Assembly: GCA_018350325.1 (NCBI GenBank)
Contig: JAEVLN010000005.1
Span: forward strand, 3,048,142 to 3,112,141
DNA length: 64,000 nt
Direction: 5' to 3'
Source: Globodera rostochiensis
Lineage: Eukaryota > Nematoda > Chromadorea > Rhabditida > Heteroderidae
Positions within the stretch are counted from its first letter, which is position 1. The number at the start of each line of letters is the position of its first letter. Below, one piece after another: positions 51,443 to 61,496 of the stretch. Under the pieces are notes generated by a model. That model did not search any database and was not told the origin of the DNA. It was given only the letters and a program-made list of their open reading frames with translations. The position numbers and the translations under genes were made by a program.

Positions 51443-53536
51443 CCAAACGCTTTTCGTTTAGCGTGTAAATAATTTGGCGATTTTTTAAATTTACGCCACA
51501 GCCGACGACGTCGCCGACGCCAAACTCCGGCTTTCCATCGATGAAAGGACGTCCATTGTCGTGGAAACATCCGTCGACCTCGTGGCCCCAAAGAATGCCG
51601 CAGCTGTCATATGCGAAAGTGCCTTCGTGCGGTCCAACCAGAGTATTCAATGGCATTTGTTTGGCCGCAAGTCCAATCCAAATGTTTCTAAATATAATAA
51701 TAATATTTTAAATCACTGCAAATGTTGGTTATAAGGTCATGTACGAAATCCGTCAAATCATATATTAGGGTTGGTTACGGTCGGTTAACCGAACCGAAAA
51801 TGGAATTTTTATGAGAGTTTGTTGAGAAAATTAAAAATTGTATCAGACATTTTGCCAAAAAATCGTTGTTTAATTATAAATTCAGTTTACACGAAATTAC
51901 TTTATTTGAATTTTTAACTGTGGTGGCTTAGGCCTACGGCTAACAAAACCCAAGAAGATAGAAATTCCCAAATGTTTTGTAATTTATAAATTACCCTATT
52001 GTTTTCTCTACGATTTTCACTTCGAAGTAGGAAACGCCGTAAGGATTTTCCGGCATTCGCCTTTCAGCGCGCACAGAGCTCCACCCTGAAATATCTCCAT
52101 TCCGTTGGACAATCAATCGATCGGGCCCAATGAGCGCGAGTTTGTAGTGACATGCCGCGGAATCCCATCGATTGATTAGCCCTAAGAAAATATAACTTGG
52201 ATTTTTTCTAAATATTAAAACTAAAAAAACTGATGCCTAGAAGGCCAGAGAAGTTCCAAAGTCTGAACAAAATTTACCAATTTCTCGCAACGCGGCAACT
52301 GTCTTCTGTAAGTCGACGATGTTCAGCTGTTGTTCTTTCTGATACTTCTCCAGTTTGACGATCTTTTCCTGCTGCAGAGCTTTATGCTTTTCAATTTTGT
52401 CATTGGTTTGCTTTTGGTCCGTTTGTTGCTTCAAAGCATCCATTTTCTGTTGTTCCTTCATTTCTTCCATTTGCTTCTGATACTCCTCCATCTTTGTCTG
52501 CAGAGCCATGTGAGCATTTAGCAGTTTCTGATGTGCTAACTCGGCGCGGAGTGCTTTCTGAACAAATGGCAAGAAAAAAAATAAATGTTTTTTAGAAATT
52601 ATATTCACATTTTCGAGCTCCAATTTCGCGCCGTAATTCATCGTTTGTTGGCGTTCTAATTCGGCAATTCTGGCACGCAAAAAACGCACTTCTTCAGATT
52701 GGTCCAAATTAGTGAAAGTTTGCCACAAATGTTCTGCAAAACATTGGCAATTAAAAGCTTTTTTAAAATAAAACGGTTTTCAACCCGATTAGTAGGGAAG
52801 AGATTTTTATGTTTTAACATATTTTTTTTGTGGCTTCCTTACTGAGAGAAGCCCGCCCAAAAATAGTATTTGTTTTGAGAAATTTTTGAATTAGGAAGAC
52901 TTTTTAGCACATATTAAAACATATTTAGGGGGTATTTTTTGCACATATTTACTTAGATATTTTAAGCTTTTTCAGTTTTAGCTAGAGAAAGGACTTGAGG
53001 ACCGATCGAGATTACGATCGAGAATCTCGTATCTCGAAGATCTCGAAAAAATTCGTTCGATCGAGATTTCGATCGAGAATCTCGATCGGTCCTTTCTCTA
53101 CTTTTAGCACATATTTCGCCTTCCAAAATTCCTTAACAAAAATGTAATAAAAACGAAAAATACACCCCTAAGGATCGACTTTTTAAACATAAAAATGCAC
53201 CCCTAAAAATTGACTTTCGAGACTAAAAATTCTGCCACCAAAAAATCAATTAAAATTCGGCTTATTTTGAAAAAATTTTCTGAAACGCCTTTAATTTACA
53301 TATAGAAATTTTTATTTTTATTTTTACTTCAATTAAGACCATTTCTTGAAAGTTGATTAAATTTTTCAAAATTTTATGATTAAACTGACGAGATTTTGGC
53401 CATTTTTGGCACATATTTTGGCATTTTTAAGCACATAAAAACATACATATTTTGGGTTTTTTTAGCACATATAAATCCCATCCCTACTGATTAGCTGTTA
53501 CGTGCCCTCCATGGGTTGATTCGGTCGAAATGAACA
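51443..53536 (-). CDS. Coiled-coil + SPRY gene lacking the terminal exon
   Basis: Minus-strand exons: about 53487-53536 ([17 protein letters not shown]), 52609-52733 ([20 protein letters not shown]), 52278-52557 ([20 protein letters not shown] ... [20 protein letters not shown]), 51995-52181 ([20 protein letters not shown] ... [17 protein letters not shown] in one exon) and 51443-51687 ([20 protein letters not shown] ... [20 protein letters not shown]). All are open, with good splice signals. The DTANLF terminal exon should lie below 51443, but repeat DNA is there. Reading through the donor gives [10 protein letters not shown] and a stop, so a protein with a truncated SPRY fold is possible. 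Its first intron holds a 694-bp element that ends at the exon-1 donor region. Confidence 0.75.
52793..53486. mobile_element. 694-bp hAT-type element in SPRY-gene intron
   Basis: The ends TAGGGAAGAGATTTTTATGT and (inverted) TAGGGATGGGATTTATATGT are flanked by ccgattag and ctgattag (7/8). TTTTAGCACATATTT repeats sit behind both ends. Because the duplication includes the exon-1 end (ACAGCTAATCAG on the minus strand), the insertion lies at the exon-1 donor. Confidence 0.85.
52983..53100. mobile_element. 118-bp nested TCTCGA MITE
   Basis: The ends TAGAGAAAGGAC and GTCCTTTCTCTA are flanked by gttttagc and cttttagc (7/8). The interior is CGATCGAGA/TCTCGATCG words. It is nested inside the 694-bp element. 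Confidence 0.85.
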
Positions 53537-53639
53537 TGTTAAATTTATTACAAAATTTAAAATTTTAGTTCTAAAAGGACTTAAAACTGAACATTTAACC
53601 GTTTTAAATGAATTGACATTATTATAATTGAAAGTTGGC

Positions 53640-54160
53640 ACTTTCTTTGTTGAGCCTTTTGATGGCAGAATTTTAGTCGCGAAAAAGTCAATTTTTAGGG
53701 GTGCATTTTTTAAATTTTGAAAAAGTCGATCCTTAGGGGTGTATTTTTCAGTTTTATTGCATTTTTATTAACAAATTATTTGAAAAATTGCGAAATATGG
53801 AAAATATGGATTATAAAATGGGCTCTAGAAGCTCCAACCAAAGCTAAAAATATCATTTATGGTATTTATACGCTGTTTCAAGTGCGCAAAAAATATATAA
53901 ATTTCCATTTAAATCGGAGCCCTACTAATTATATTGAGAGTTTTTTTAAAATTAAATAAATGAATGTTTTAACCGTTTTAAATGAATTTACATATTTTAT
54001 AAACTGACTGAACGTTGGGATTATCTTATATATATTTGAATGCATTTTTGCGGGGGGCAAATGTTGACTGAAAAGGGGGGGGGTGGACATTCATTTTATT
54101 ATATAAATTTGAATATTTTATTTGCTCCTAGCAAAATGTTGACCCCACAAATTGAGAGAA
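53640..54160. repeat. Right half of a 31717-type element and shared upstream block
   Basis: 53660-53925 matches the right half of the element at 31717 (AAAAAGTCGATCCTTAGGGG, GGGCTCTAGAAGCTCCAACC) and ends CCCTACTAATTATATTG. 53990-54160 is the upstream block also found at 40.98-41.3 and 30.4 kb, including GCAAAATGTTGACCCC. Confidence 0.6.
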
Positions 54161-54405
54161 AGGAATTTCAAAAAGAACGGACTCGGGTCAGCGCTGTATC
54201 GAACTATCGACTTTATTTTCCCTTTGATTTCGAAGTTTTTCGAAATAATTTCGAATGTCGGGGGGTCCCGGTTTTTTAATATTTGCCGAGGACAGGACGG
54301 TGGTCTTGCGAACTTTTTGACAAAATTTCAATCTTTTTAATAGGATTCCACCAAAGTAAATTGATGGCTCATTGAGTCTTTTCTTTTAGTCTTAGCACAA
54401 ATGAA

Positions 54406-57343
54406 ATGCGCCTTTTACGGGCCAGAATTGCCGAATTGGAACGCCAACAAACGATCAATTCGCCAGCGTCATGCCGTGAAAATCTCAAGAAAATGGAATT
54501 GGAATTAATGAAGGTCAAGGAAGAAATGAAGAACGCGAAATTGGAGCACGAAAATGTGAATATATTATCTAACAAAACATTTTTTTTCTTGCCATTTGTT
54601 CAGAAGGAACTCCGCGCGGAGTTGGCCCATCAGAAACTGCTAAATGCTCACATGGTTCTGCAGACAAAGATGGAGGAGTATCAGAACAAGCAGCAACAGA
54701 ACATCGACGATTTGACAGAAAAACTTAAGGGTAAATTGTTTGAATTTGGAAAAAGCCTTATTTACCTTAATAATCTGCTGCATTAACCATCGTTTTGTTC
54801 CCAAAATAATTCGTTTATTTCACCGTTTCAGTTTCCATCGATCAGTTTTCGTTGAAGAATCAGGAGGAACTCGAGAAACTGTCAAATGTTCACAAGAAGC
54901 AAATGGAAGAAATGAAGGAACAACAGAAAATGGATGCTTGGAAGCAACAAAAGGAGACCAATGACAAAATTGACTCGTTAAAGAAGGATCACCAGGAACA
55001 ATTCGGTAGAGAAATGGTTTCTGTCTTCAAAGGACGAGATTCTCGAAAATATATTCTAAGATTTGAGTGTTAAGTCCTTTAATGTTTAAATGTTTATAGC
55101 TAATATGATCCGAAAAATGGAACAGAAGCAAAATGATGCTCAAGAAGAACTCGAATGCAAAATGGATGACTCAGTGATCCAAGCGATGGTCGTCGCCAAA
55201 TTGGGGGAGCAGAAAGCGTCGAATTGCAACAAATTCGTTGAAACTGAACAGAATAATGTTCTACAGCAAGAAAAGATTCTCAAACTGGAGCAGGATCAGA
55301 AAGAGCAGCAGCTGTACATCATCGACTTGCAGAAGAATGGTAATTTCGGTCTCAAATTTTGTTCAGAGTTCGGAGAAATTCTCTGCCTTTTCGGCGTCAC
55401 TTTTAGCTTTTAATATTAAAAAAAATTAAATATATTTCCTTAGGGCGACTCAATCGATGGGATCAGGGCTGCACGAAAACAGGATTTTTCATTTTCGAAA
55501 ACGAAAACGAAACGAAAAAAATTTTTTAGGACGAAACCGAAACACGAAACGAAAAAAAATTCTAGGACGAAAACGAAACACGAAAACGAAAAAATATACG
55601 TTTTCGTACGAAACGAAAACGAAAAACACGAAAATTTTTAAATCAATTTTAATCATAGGCAAAACAATTGATCAACAAATTATGATGCAAAAATAATTGT
55701 TTTTCAAGATTTTCTGATGAAAGGCTCTTACGCAAACCATTCAATAAAAATGTGGCATGATTTAAAGTCATCAGCCACTGTTCGAGATTTCCGGACCCTT
55801 CGAATTGCCTTCTTCATGCGTTCTTTAACTTCAATAAAACCTCCGAGCAGTTTTAAGCCGTCTCCAACAGCCTTAAACCATAATTCATAATTTGAATCCA
55901 AAAAATGGGCAATTATCCCCAAAACTGAATGTTCAGTGTCTGATGACCAAGAATCAACAGCGATTGTTACAAATTCCGTAACTGCAATTTCATTTTTCAC
56001 TTTTCTTAGCATCAAATCATAATGGCGCGGAAGTGATTCATTTGTAAAAAAATTTCTTCCTCTTAAAAAGTTCGAAAATGAAAAAATGTAAAAAGGATCA
56101 TGCCTGATTTTGTAGTGCGGAGCCATAATTTTAAGCAAATTCCTTAGGCCCGGTTCTTCCACGAATGAGAAAGGCAGACCAGCCGTGCAAACCAAACTGT
56201 AGATCGCCTGATCAATTTTCATGGTCATTTCTCCATCTGGTTTCAATTGCGCTGAAATTCACACTTCTTTTTTGTTTTATTAGAAATCTGACCAAATGAT
56301 TTTTCAATGGTGAGCTGAGATGAAATTCCTGGGTCCGATTTTGCAAATTTAGAAAGTGAAGAATTTGAAGTAACTGTTGCCGAAAACATTCGCTTCACGA
56401 TCATCCAATTCTGAAAAGCAAAAGTCAATTAAGTCCTGCTTTAAAAAAATAACAAAACGCCAGACATGAGCGTACCATTTAAATCAATCTTTAGGGGTGC
56501 ACTTTTTTTCGATTTTTTCGTAAATTTTTACATTTTCGAAAACGAAAACGAAACGAAAAATACTATTTTTTATTTTCGAAAACGAAAACGAAACGAAAAA
56601 AAATTCTAGGACGAAAACGAAACACGAAAACGAAACCCAAAAAACCACGAAAACGACGAAAAACACGAAAACGAAACGAAATTTCGTGCAGCCCTGGATG
56701 GGATCCCACGGCATGTCACCACAAACTCGCGCTCTCTGAGCCCGATCGATTGATTGTCCAACGGAATGGCGATAGTTCAGGGTGGAGCTCTGTCCGCGCT
56801 GAAAAGCCAATAAATCCTTACGGCTGTTCCTACTTCGAAGTCACAATCTTAGAGAAAACAAAAGGGTAATTTATAAATATTATAAAACATTTGTTGTAAT
56901 TTAAAATATGATTATTAGCTGTATTTTGATTGGACTTGCGACCAAACAAATGCCATTGGACAACCCGGTTGGACTTCACGAAGGCACTTACGCATACTCA
57001 GACTGGGGCAACTTTTGGGGTCACGAGTTTGAGGGATATGCCCAAGGCAATGGACATCCTGTCATCGGTGGAAAGCCCAAATTTGAAGAAGGCGACGTCG
57101 TCGGGTGCGGCGTCAATTTAAACAATCGCCAATTTATTTACACAAAAAATGGACATCGTTTGGGTGAGAACGAATTTGTAAATTTAATTTATTTGCGTTA
57201 TTTATTTGTTTGTTTTTGCAGACACCGCCAATTTATTTGTCGATTCTGCCGCCGATTTGTTTCCATCCGTTTCGTTGGGCATGCCTGGCGACAAAATTGA
57301 AGCGAATTTTGGCCCAAATTTCAAATTCAACATTGCCGGATGA
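54406..57343 (+). CDS. Coiled-coil + SPRY/B30.2 gene split by a hAT transposon
   Basis: Exons: 54406-54555 ([20 protein letters not shown]; an upstream in-frame stretch suggests the exon may begin at a ttttag near 54390), 54604-54730 ([20 protein letters not shown]), 54832-55005 ([20 protein letters not shown]), 55100-55339 ([20 protein letters not shown] ... [10 protein letters not shown]), 55444-55463 plus 56705-56865 (RLNRWD then [18 protein letters not shown] ... [14 protein letters not shown]), 56919-57163 ([17 protein letters not shown] ... [20 protein letters not shown]) and 57222-57343 ([19 protein letters not shown] ... FKFNIAG, TGA). Phases agree and nothing but the hAT insertion disrupts it. 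The first ~230 residues are a long coiled coil suited to self-association; the SPRY domain would bind a partner. No signal peptide. Confidence 0.87.
55464..56696. mobile_element. 1233-bp hAT element carrying transposase remains, in SPRY exon
   Basis: The ends CAGGGCTGCACGAAA and TTTCGTGCAGCCCTG are flanked by a perfect gatgggat duplication (55456-55463, 56697-56704) within the codons for RWD. Behind each end are arrays of AACGAAACGAAAA words. It is the only element in the window with transposase coding sequence, so it shows that the CAGGG-ended, 8-bp-duplication elements here are hAT-type. Confidence 0.95.
55728..56428 (-). pseudogene. hAT transposase, N-terminal/catalytic part
   Basis: Two minus-strand blocks. 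56243-56428 holds the linker region ([11 protein letters not shown] ... [16 protein letters not shown]). 55728-56246 reads [35 protein letters not shown], then [21 protein letters not shown]. This order (second-strike LPFSFVE motif, then D-W-S with a following H-F) is typical of hAT transposases, and the D in VDSWSS should be the first catalytic acidic residue. The frame ends at FIEWFA, so the second D, the E and the C-terminal dimerisation domain are missing, as is a BED zinc finger. It could not be active alone. Similarity to the ZBED/hobo group is by motif only. Confidence 0.85.
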
Positions 57344-57379
57344 GATTTAGAAAGTGAAAAACGAGGGAATTTATTGCTT

Positions 57380-58060
57380 TTGTTGTCGTTTTATCATTTT
57401 TATTCTTTGTCGATCAAAAGCATTTTACCAATTCATTTTATTTTCAATTTGTCAATATATTTTTTGGGCTTTTTCTGTAAAATTTGCTTTGCTTGAAACT
57501 CGAATTAAGGTTTTGGGGGTCGGCGATGCCGATAGGTGCCGCCGAGACTCAATTTTGTAAAAGAAATTTCATCAAAATTTTAGCGAATTTAAGCATTTTG
57601 CTTCAGAATTTAGGAAAATTTTCTGTCTAAAAATATTTTAAAAAATTTTGAAATTGTTTAAATTTTAAACGTTTTTTGTCAAGAAATTGTCAATAATTGC
57701 GAATTTCTGGCTGTTTTTTCTTTTTTAAATTTATTATTAGATTAAACATTCGAAGGCGCTTAAAGTAAATTTCTAATTTTGCTACGAATTTTGAGAGAAA
57801 AAAAGAAAATAATCGACAAAACTTTGCTGGCGAAATATTGGATACTTGCTAAGTAATGAAGAGAATCGGCGCCGACGGACTGATTTCCGATTTTTTTTTT
57901 TTTTGGCGGCTTTCATTTTCTGTACTAAAGTGTCCATTATCTGGGACTCAGTCGACGGGTATTTAAATGGCGTCTGATTGCGTCCCGTCTCATATAGATC
58001 GGTTTGTCTCGTCGAGAGCTATCGAATGATACTAATTTTGTTAAGGTTGGTCACCGGGTA
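57380..58060. repeat. 3' flank with GC hairpin and foldback fragment
   Basis: A GC hairpin variant (GGCGATGCCGATAGGTGCCG, about 57520-57543) with its AT tail (TTAGCGAATTTAAGCATTTT), and at 57940-58050 a diverged middle of the 31306 foldback element. No gene seen. Confidence 0.55.
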
Positions 58061-58240
58061 AAGACAAAATCCGCGCGGAGTACCTTATGAACAAATGGCA
58101 AAAAAATAAAATGAAATGTTTTGGTCTGAAAATATATTCACATTTTCGAGCTCCAATTCTGCAACTCTTTCTTCCATTTGTTCAAGTTTTTTGTCGAAAG
58201 ATTCTTTCGTATTTTCAATTCCTTTTTCACTTCATGTCCT
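58060..58240 (-). pseudogene. Coiled-coil exon fragment
   Basis: The minus strand resembles the second coiled-coil exon of the 42.8-kb gene (KESFDKKLEQMEERVAELEL then a GTGAAT donor) with at least one frameshift near the start (TGAAAAAGG), followed by the start of the next exon (GTACTCCGCGCGGA). Isolated relic. Confidence 0.7.
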
Positions 58241-58840
58241 TTTTGAGAATAAATCCATATTTTTGACATTTTTAATGCTCGGCAAAGCGCCCTCTTTTTT
58301 CGCTTAATTAACCAAGTTTGATGGATTTGGTTGGCGATCAGAATATTCGATTTTTTTAAAGTTAGGACTTTGCAGGGGTTTTAGTTTACGGGGATTGTTT
58401 CGGCCAAATGAAACAAATTGGAGCATTTTGCTTGCACCCTTTTGTTTTTCTCACTTTTTGGGTTTCATTGGCATTTGTCCTTCTCGTTTGGCTTTTTTGC
58501 CTTTTGCATTTTTATCTTTGGCATTTTTTGTCATTTTTTACTCCTCTTGGACTAAAATGGTTGCTTTTGTGTGACACCTAACGTCTAAATTGTTGGGCGA
58601 TCATCGTGATTTTGTGTGACCAGCCCCCACAATCGTCAAAAAAGTCCTTAAGGCTAATTAAAAGAACCGTTTTGGGCTACTAAGGCTAGTACATTGGTAT
58701 CATCCAGAAGCTCTCCATTTATTGTGACCTTTGATCAAGTAAAAGCTAACCGATTTGTTAGCTATAGTTTAAAATGTACATCTCTGGATATTTTTCTGGT
58801 TTAAAAATTCCGATTTTACACTTTGATTAAAAATAAAAAT
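58241..58840. other. 3' flank of the DUF273 gene, no gene seen
   Basis: AT-rich, with TTTGGCATTT and TTTGCATTTT words around 58460-58550. No repeat shared with the rest of the window was noticed. Confidence 0.4.
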
Positions 58841-58843
58841 GAT

Positions 58844-61496
58844 TTAAATTTGTTCATCGCAATTTGGATAGCATTCGCCCACTTCGGGCTCCGTCAAATG
58901 TGCATGAATTCGTGCCTTTTGCGGAAAGTCTGCAGCCGAACTTTTCTCAGTTTCGGCCAACAGACTTCGGACCTCGTCGACCGAAATTCGCTAAATTTTT
59001 TGTTGTTTTATATTTTTACATTTAAAACAATTGACTGACCGTGTCAGGACGCCAATGCCAACCCAAATAGCCGCCGGTACATTCTGACGCGTTTGGCACT
59101 TTTTCAAATGGTGATTTCCATTCTCCGCTCAGATTATGCGCTTTCCAGCCTGTATTAATCGGATTAAATTTAAATAATTCAAAAATCTCGGGTAAAAATG
59201 AACTCAAACCATGGAACATAAAATCATTTTCGGCCCATCCGTCCGAAGAAATAAACCAATCACGGCAAAAACCATGTGCCCGTCTCAAAATTCGCAATTT
59301 TGGCGGCCAAATGCGCCGTGCACCTAATGTAATTTTTATTTATAGAAAAGCTAAATTTAAATTTGATTTTATTAAAAAAGAGAAAACCGATCAGATTTCG
59401 GGTTTAGATTATTTCTCGTTCAAGACTCTCGCTCGATGAAATTGGTTTCTCTCGGCGGCGCCTATCGGCACCGCTAGACTCCTATACAAGGAATAGTGCC
59501 GACTGCCTCAAAATTTCTTGGATTGGAAATCAGAATTCCGAGTCCAAAAATGTCGAAAATCGGACTTTTAAACTTTATAAATCAAGTTTTTTAACAAAAT
59601 TTGCTTATATTTCCTCGATGCCTAAGGCATCGCCGATACAGGAAGGTAGCAAGCGTTGAAGATGGCTTATGACCTGGTAAAGGTGCTGCTGCCTCACAAT
59701 TCCCCGCAATCGCAATAAATTTTGGAAATTATTCAGCTCAAAATTAATACAAAAAATCAAAAAAATTTCGTCGATATTTTTCGAGATATTAAAATTTTTC
59801 GATTGGCTTTAAAGTCTTTTCTCTACTAAAAATGTTTAATCAATCACCTAATGCTGAACGAACACAAATTGTGTAGGCCATTAACGAGTCATAGTCCTCC
59901 GAGCGTTGCCAATATTTCGTGCAAGCCTTAAAATTCTTTCTTTTTTTTGCAGGATTCAAACAAATACATTTATCTCAATTTGTGCATTTGGCAACACCGT
60001 TTTCAAAATATGCAACTAAATAATAAATTTAAAAAATAAAATAAAACAAATAAATATTTTTGACTTGCAAAGCGCCATTATCGGAACTGGAAAATTCCGG
60101 CTGTGAAAATTCCATGTTCGCCCAGTCGAGCAAAAATTTTCTGGCAAAGAGCGTGTTTTTAACCTTAAAATTGAATTTACTAAATTTAACAAATTTGTAA
60201 ACGCTTTACCAAATAATTTCCTGACATAATTTCCCAATTAAAAAATCTCTCATAAAAAATTAAATCGACGCGGTCGTCAATCCACTAAAAATATAATAGG
60301 TTTATTTTATTCATTTATTATTCTTAGTTATATATTTGATTTTGAAAATATTCGAATAAAAATATAAATATACTTAAACATGTATTTAAACTAATAATTA
60401 AATTTAACTATTTTTATGGAATATGTAAAATCAAGGATGTAACCGATGCCAAAAAAATGTCTAAAAATCCGAAAAATTTCAAAAAATTTCCATTTTTTCA
60501 AAAATATTAATATCAACTAATAATTACTATTAAATTTCCATCTTTTAAATAGGCTTAAAGAATTAAAAATTATTGTCTGACCCAAACTACAAAAATCTGG
60601 TTTTGTTTCTGCCAAAAAAGTTCAGAATCCGGAATTCCGGACCCAAAATGTCCCAAAACCGGAATCCGGTTACATCCCTGGTAAAATATATTTTATTTTA
60701 TTAATTCAGAAAATTTAAAATTGATTACCTCTTCAATGCAATGATTTGGATTCACTACACCAGAATCCGCGTCCAACACTAACATCCAATCGGTGTCAGG
60801 CAAATAAGCGGAAGCAATGCAATGTTTGCGGAAGAAAAGCTTAACGACTTTAAATATTTAATGATTTTCCAAATTTTACATTTATTATCCATATTATTAA
60901 TCAATTTTTGATTTTTTGTCCATTTTTTTGTGGTCATATTTGGCAAAATTTTGTCCATATAGGCTAAATGTTAAGAGCAAAGCGTTAATTTACAAAAAGA
61001 TGAATAAAGGATTTTTTAATTTTTAAAATTATTTTATTATTAAATGTTTACTCACTTCTATGATTGGGCGCAATATTTGTTGGCACGATTGTCTTCGTCT
61101 AAATCAATCCGCTTGAAAATATAATTTGTGCTCCTCAAATAGCACTCCAACGAGCCTTGCGCCACTCCATAATTACTGAAAATTTTTAAAATTAAAATGT
61201 TTTTGCCTCCCATTTCAGAAAAAATGAAAGTTTTATTAATTTGACCTGGCCAATGGTTTCATTTTTTGTTCAACCAGCACCAGCACCAATATGCGTCCAA
61301 ATTTGGGCGGACATTGGCCCATATTTTCCCTTTTGGCATACGGTGTTTTTGGGCCAAGAATTTCGTTTTTCAAAATTTTATTGTTTTCGTAAAAGTTTCG
61401 CAATTGAAAGATTTGAAGCAGCGCAATTAGACACAAAAACAGGGAAAGCACGGTGTTGATGGCCAAAAAAAGTGTCGGTTTTATTTTCCTAAGCAT
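58844..61496 (-). CDS. DUF273 family gene, copy 3 (most complete)
   Basis: Minus-strand exons: 61246-61496 (signal anchor, then [16 protein letters not shown]), 61056-61175 ([17 protein letters not shown]), 60729-60839 ([14 protein letters not shown] ... [16 protein letters not shown]), 60210-60284 ([16 protein letters not shown]), 60065-60163 ([14 protein letters not shown] ... SSSDNGALQ), 59968-60015 ([16 protein letters not shown]), 59848-59926 ([20 protein letters not shown]), 59040-59323 ([20 protein letters not shown] ... NDFMFHG) and 58844-58990 (ending [12 protein letters not shown]). All junctions agree in phase but one: exon 2 ends CAQ, S, stop (CAATCATAGAA), where copy 1 has CAATACAAACAA; the exon is one base shorter. 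Family features: type II anchor, DXD-like DADSG, DNGA, and the C-terminal RxLRxAxGFxRDWF. Probably a Golgi glycosyltransferase by family. The lesion makes it a recent pseudogene unless it is an assembly error. Confidence 0.82.
59324..59847. repeat. DUF273 intron with GC hairpin
   Basis: GGCGGCGCCTATCGGCACCG at about 59453-59473 and a TTCCTCGATGCC ... GGCATCGCCGAT block. Homology to copy 1 begins at about 59715 (GGAAATTATTCAGCTC) and stops exactly where the foldback element starts in copy 1. Confidence 0.6.
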
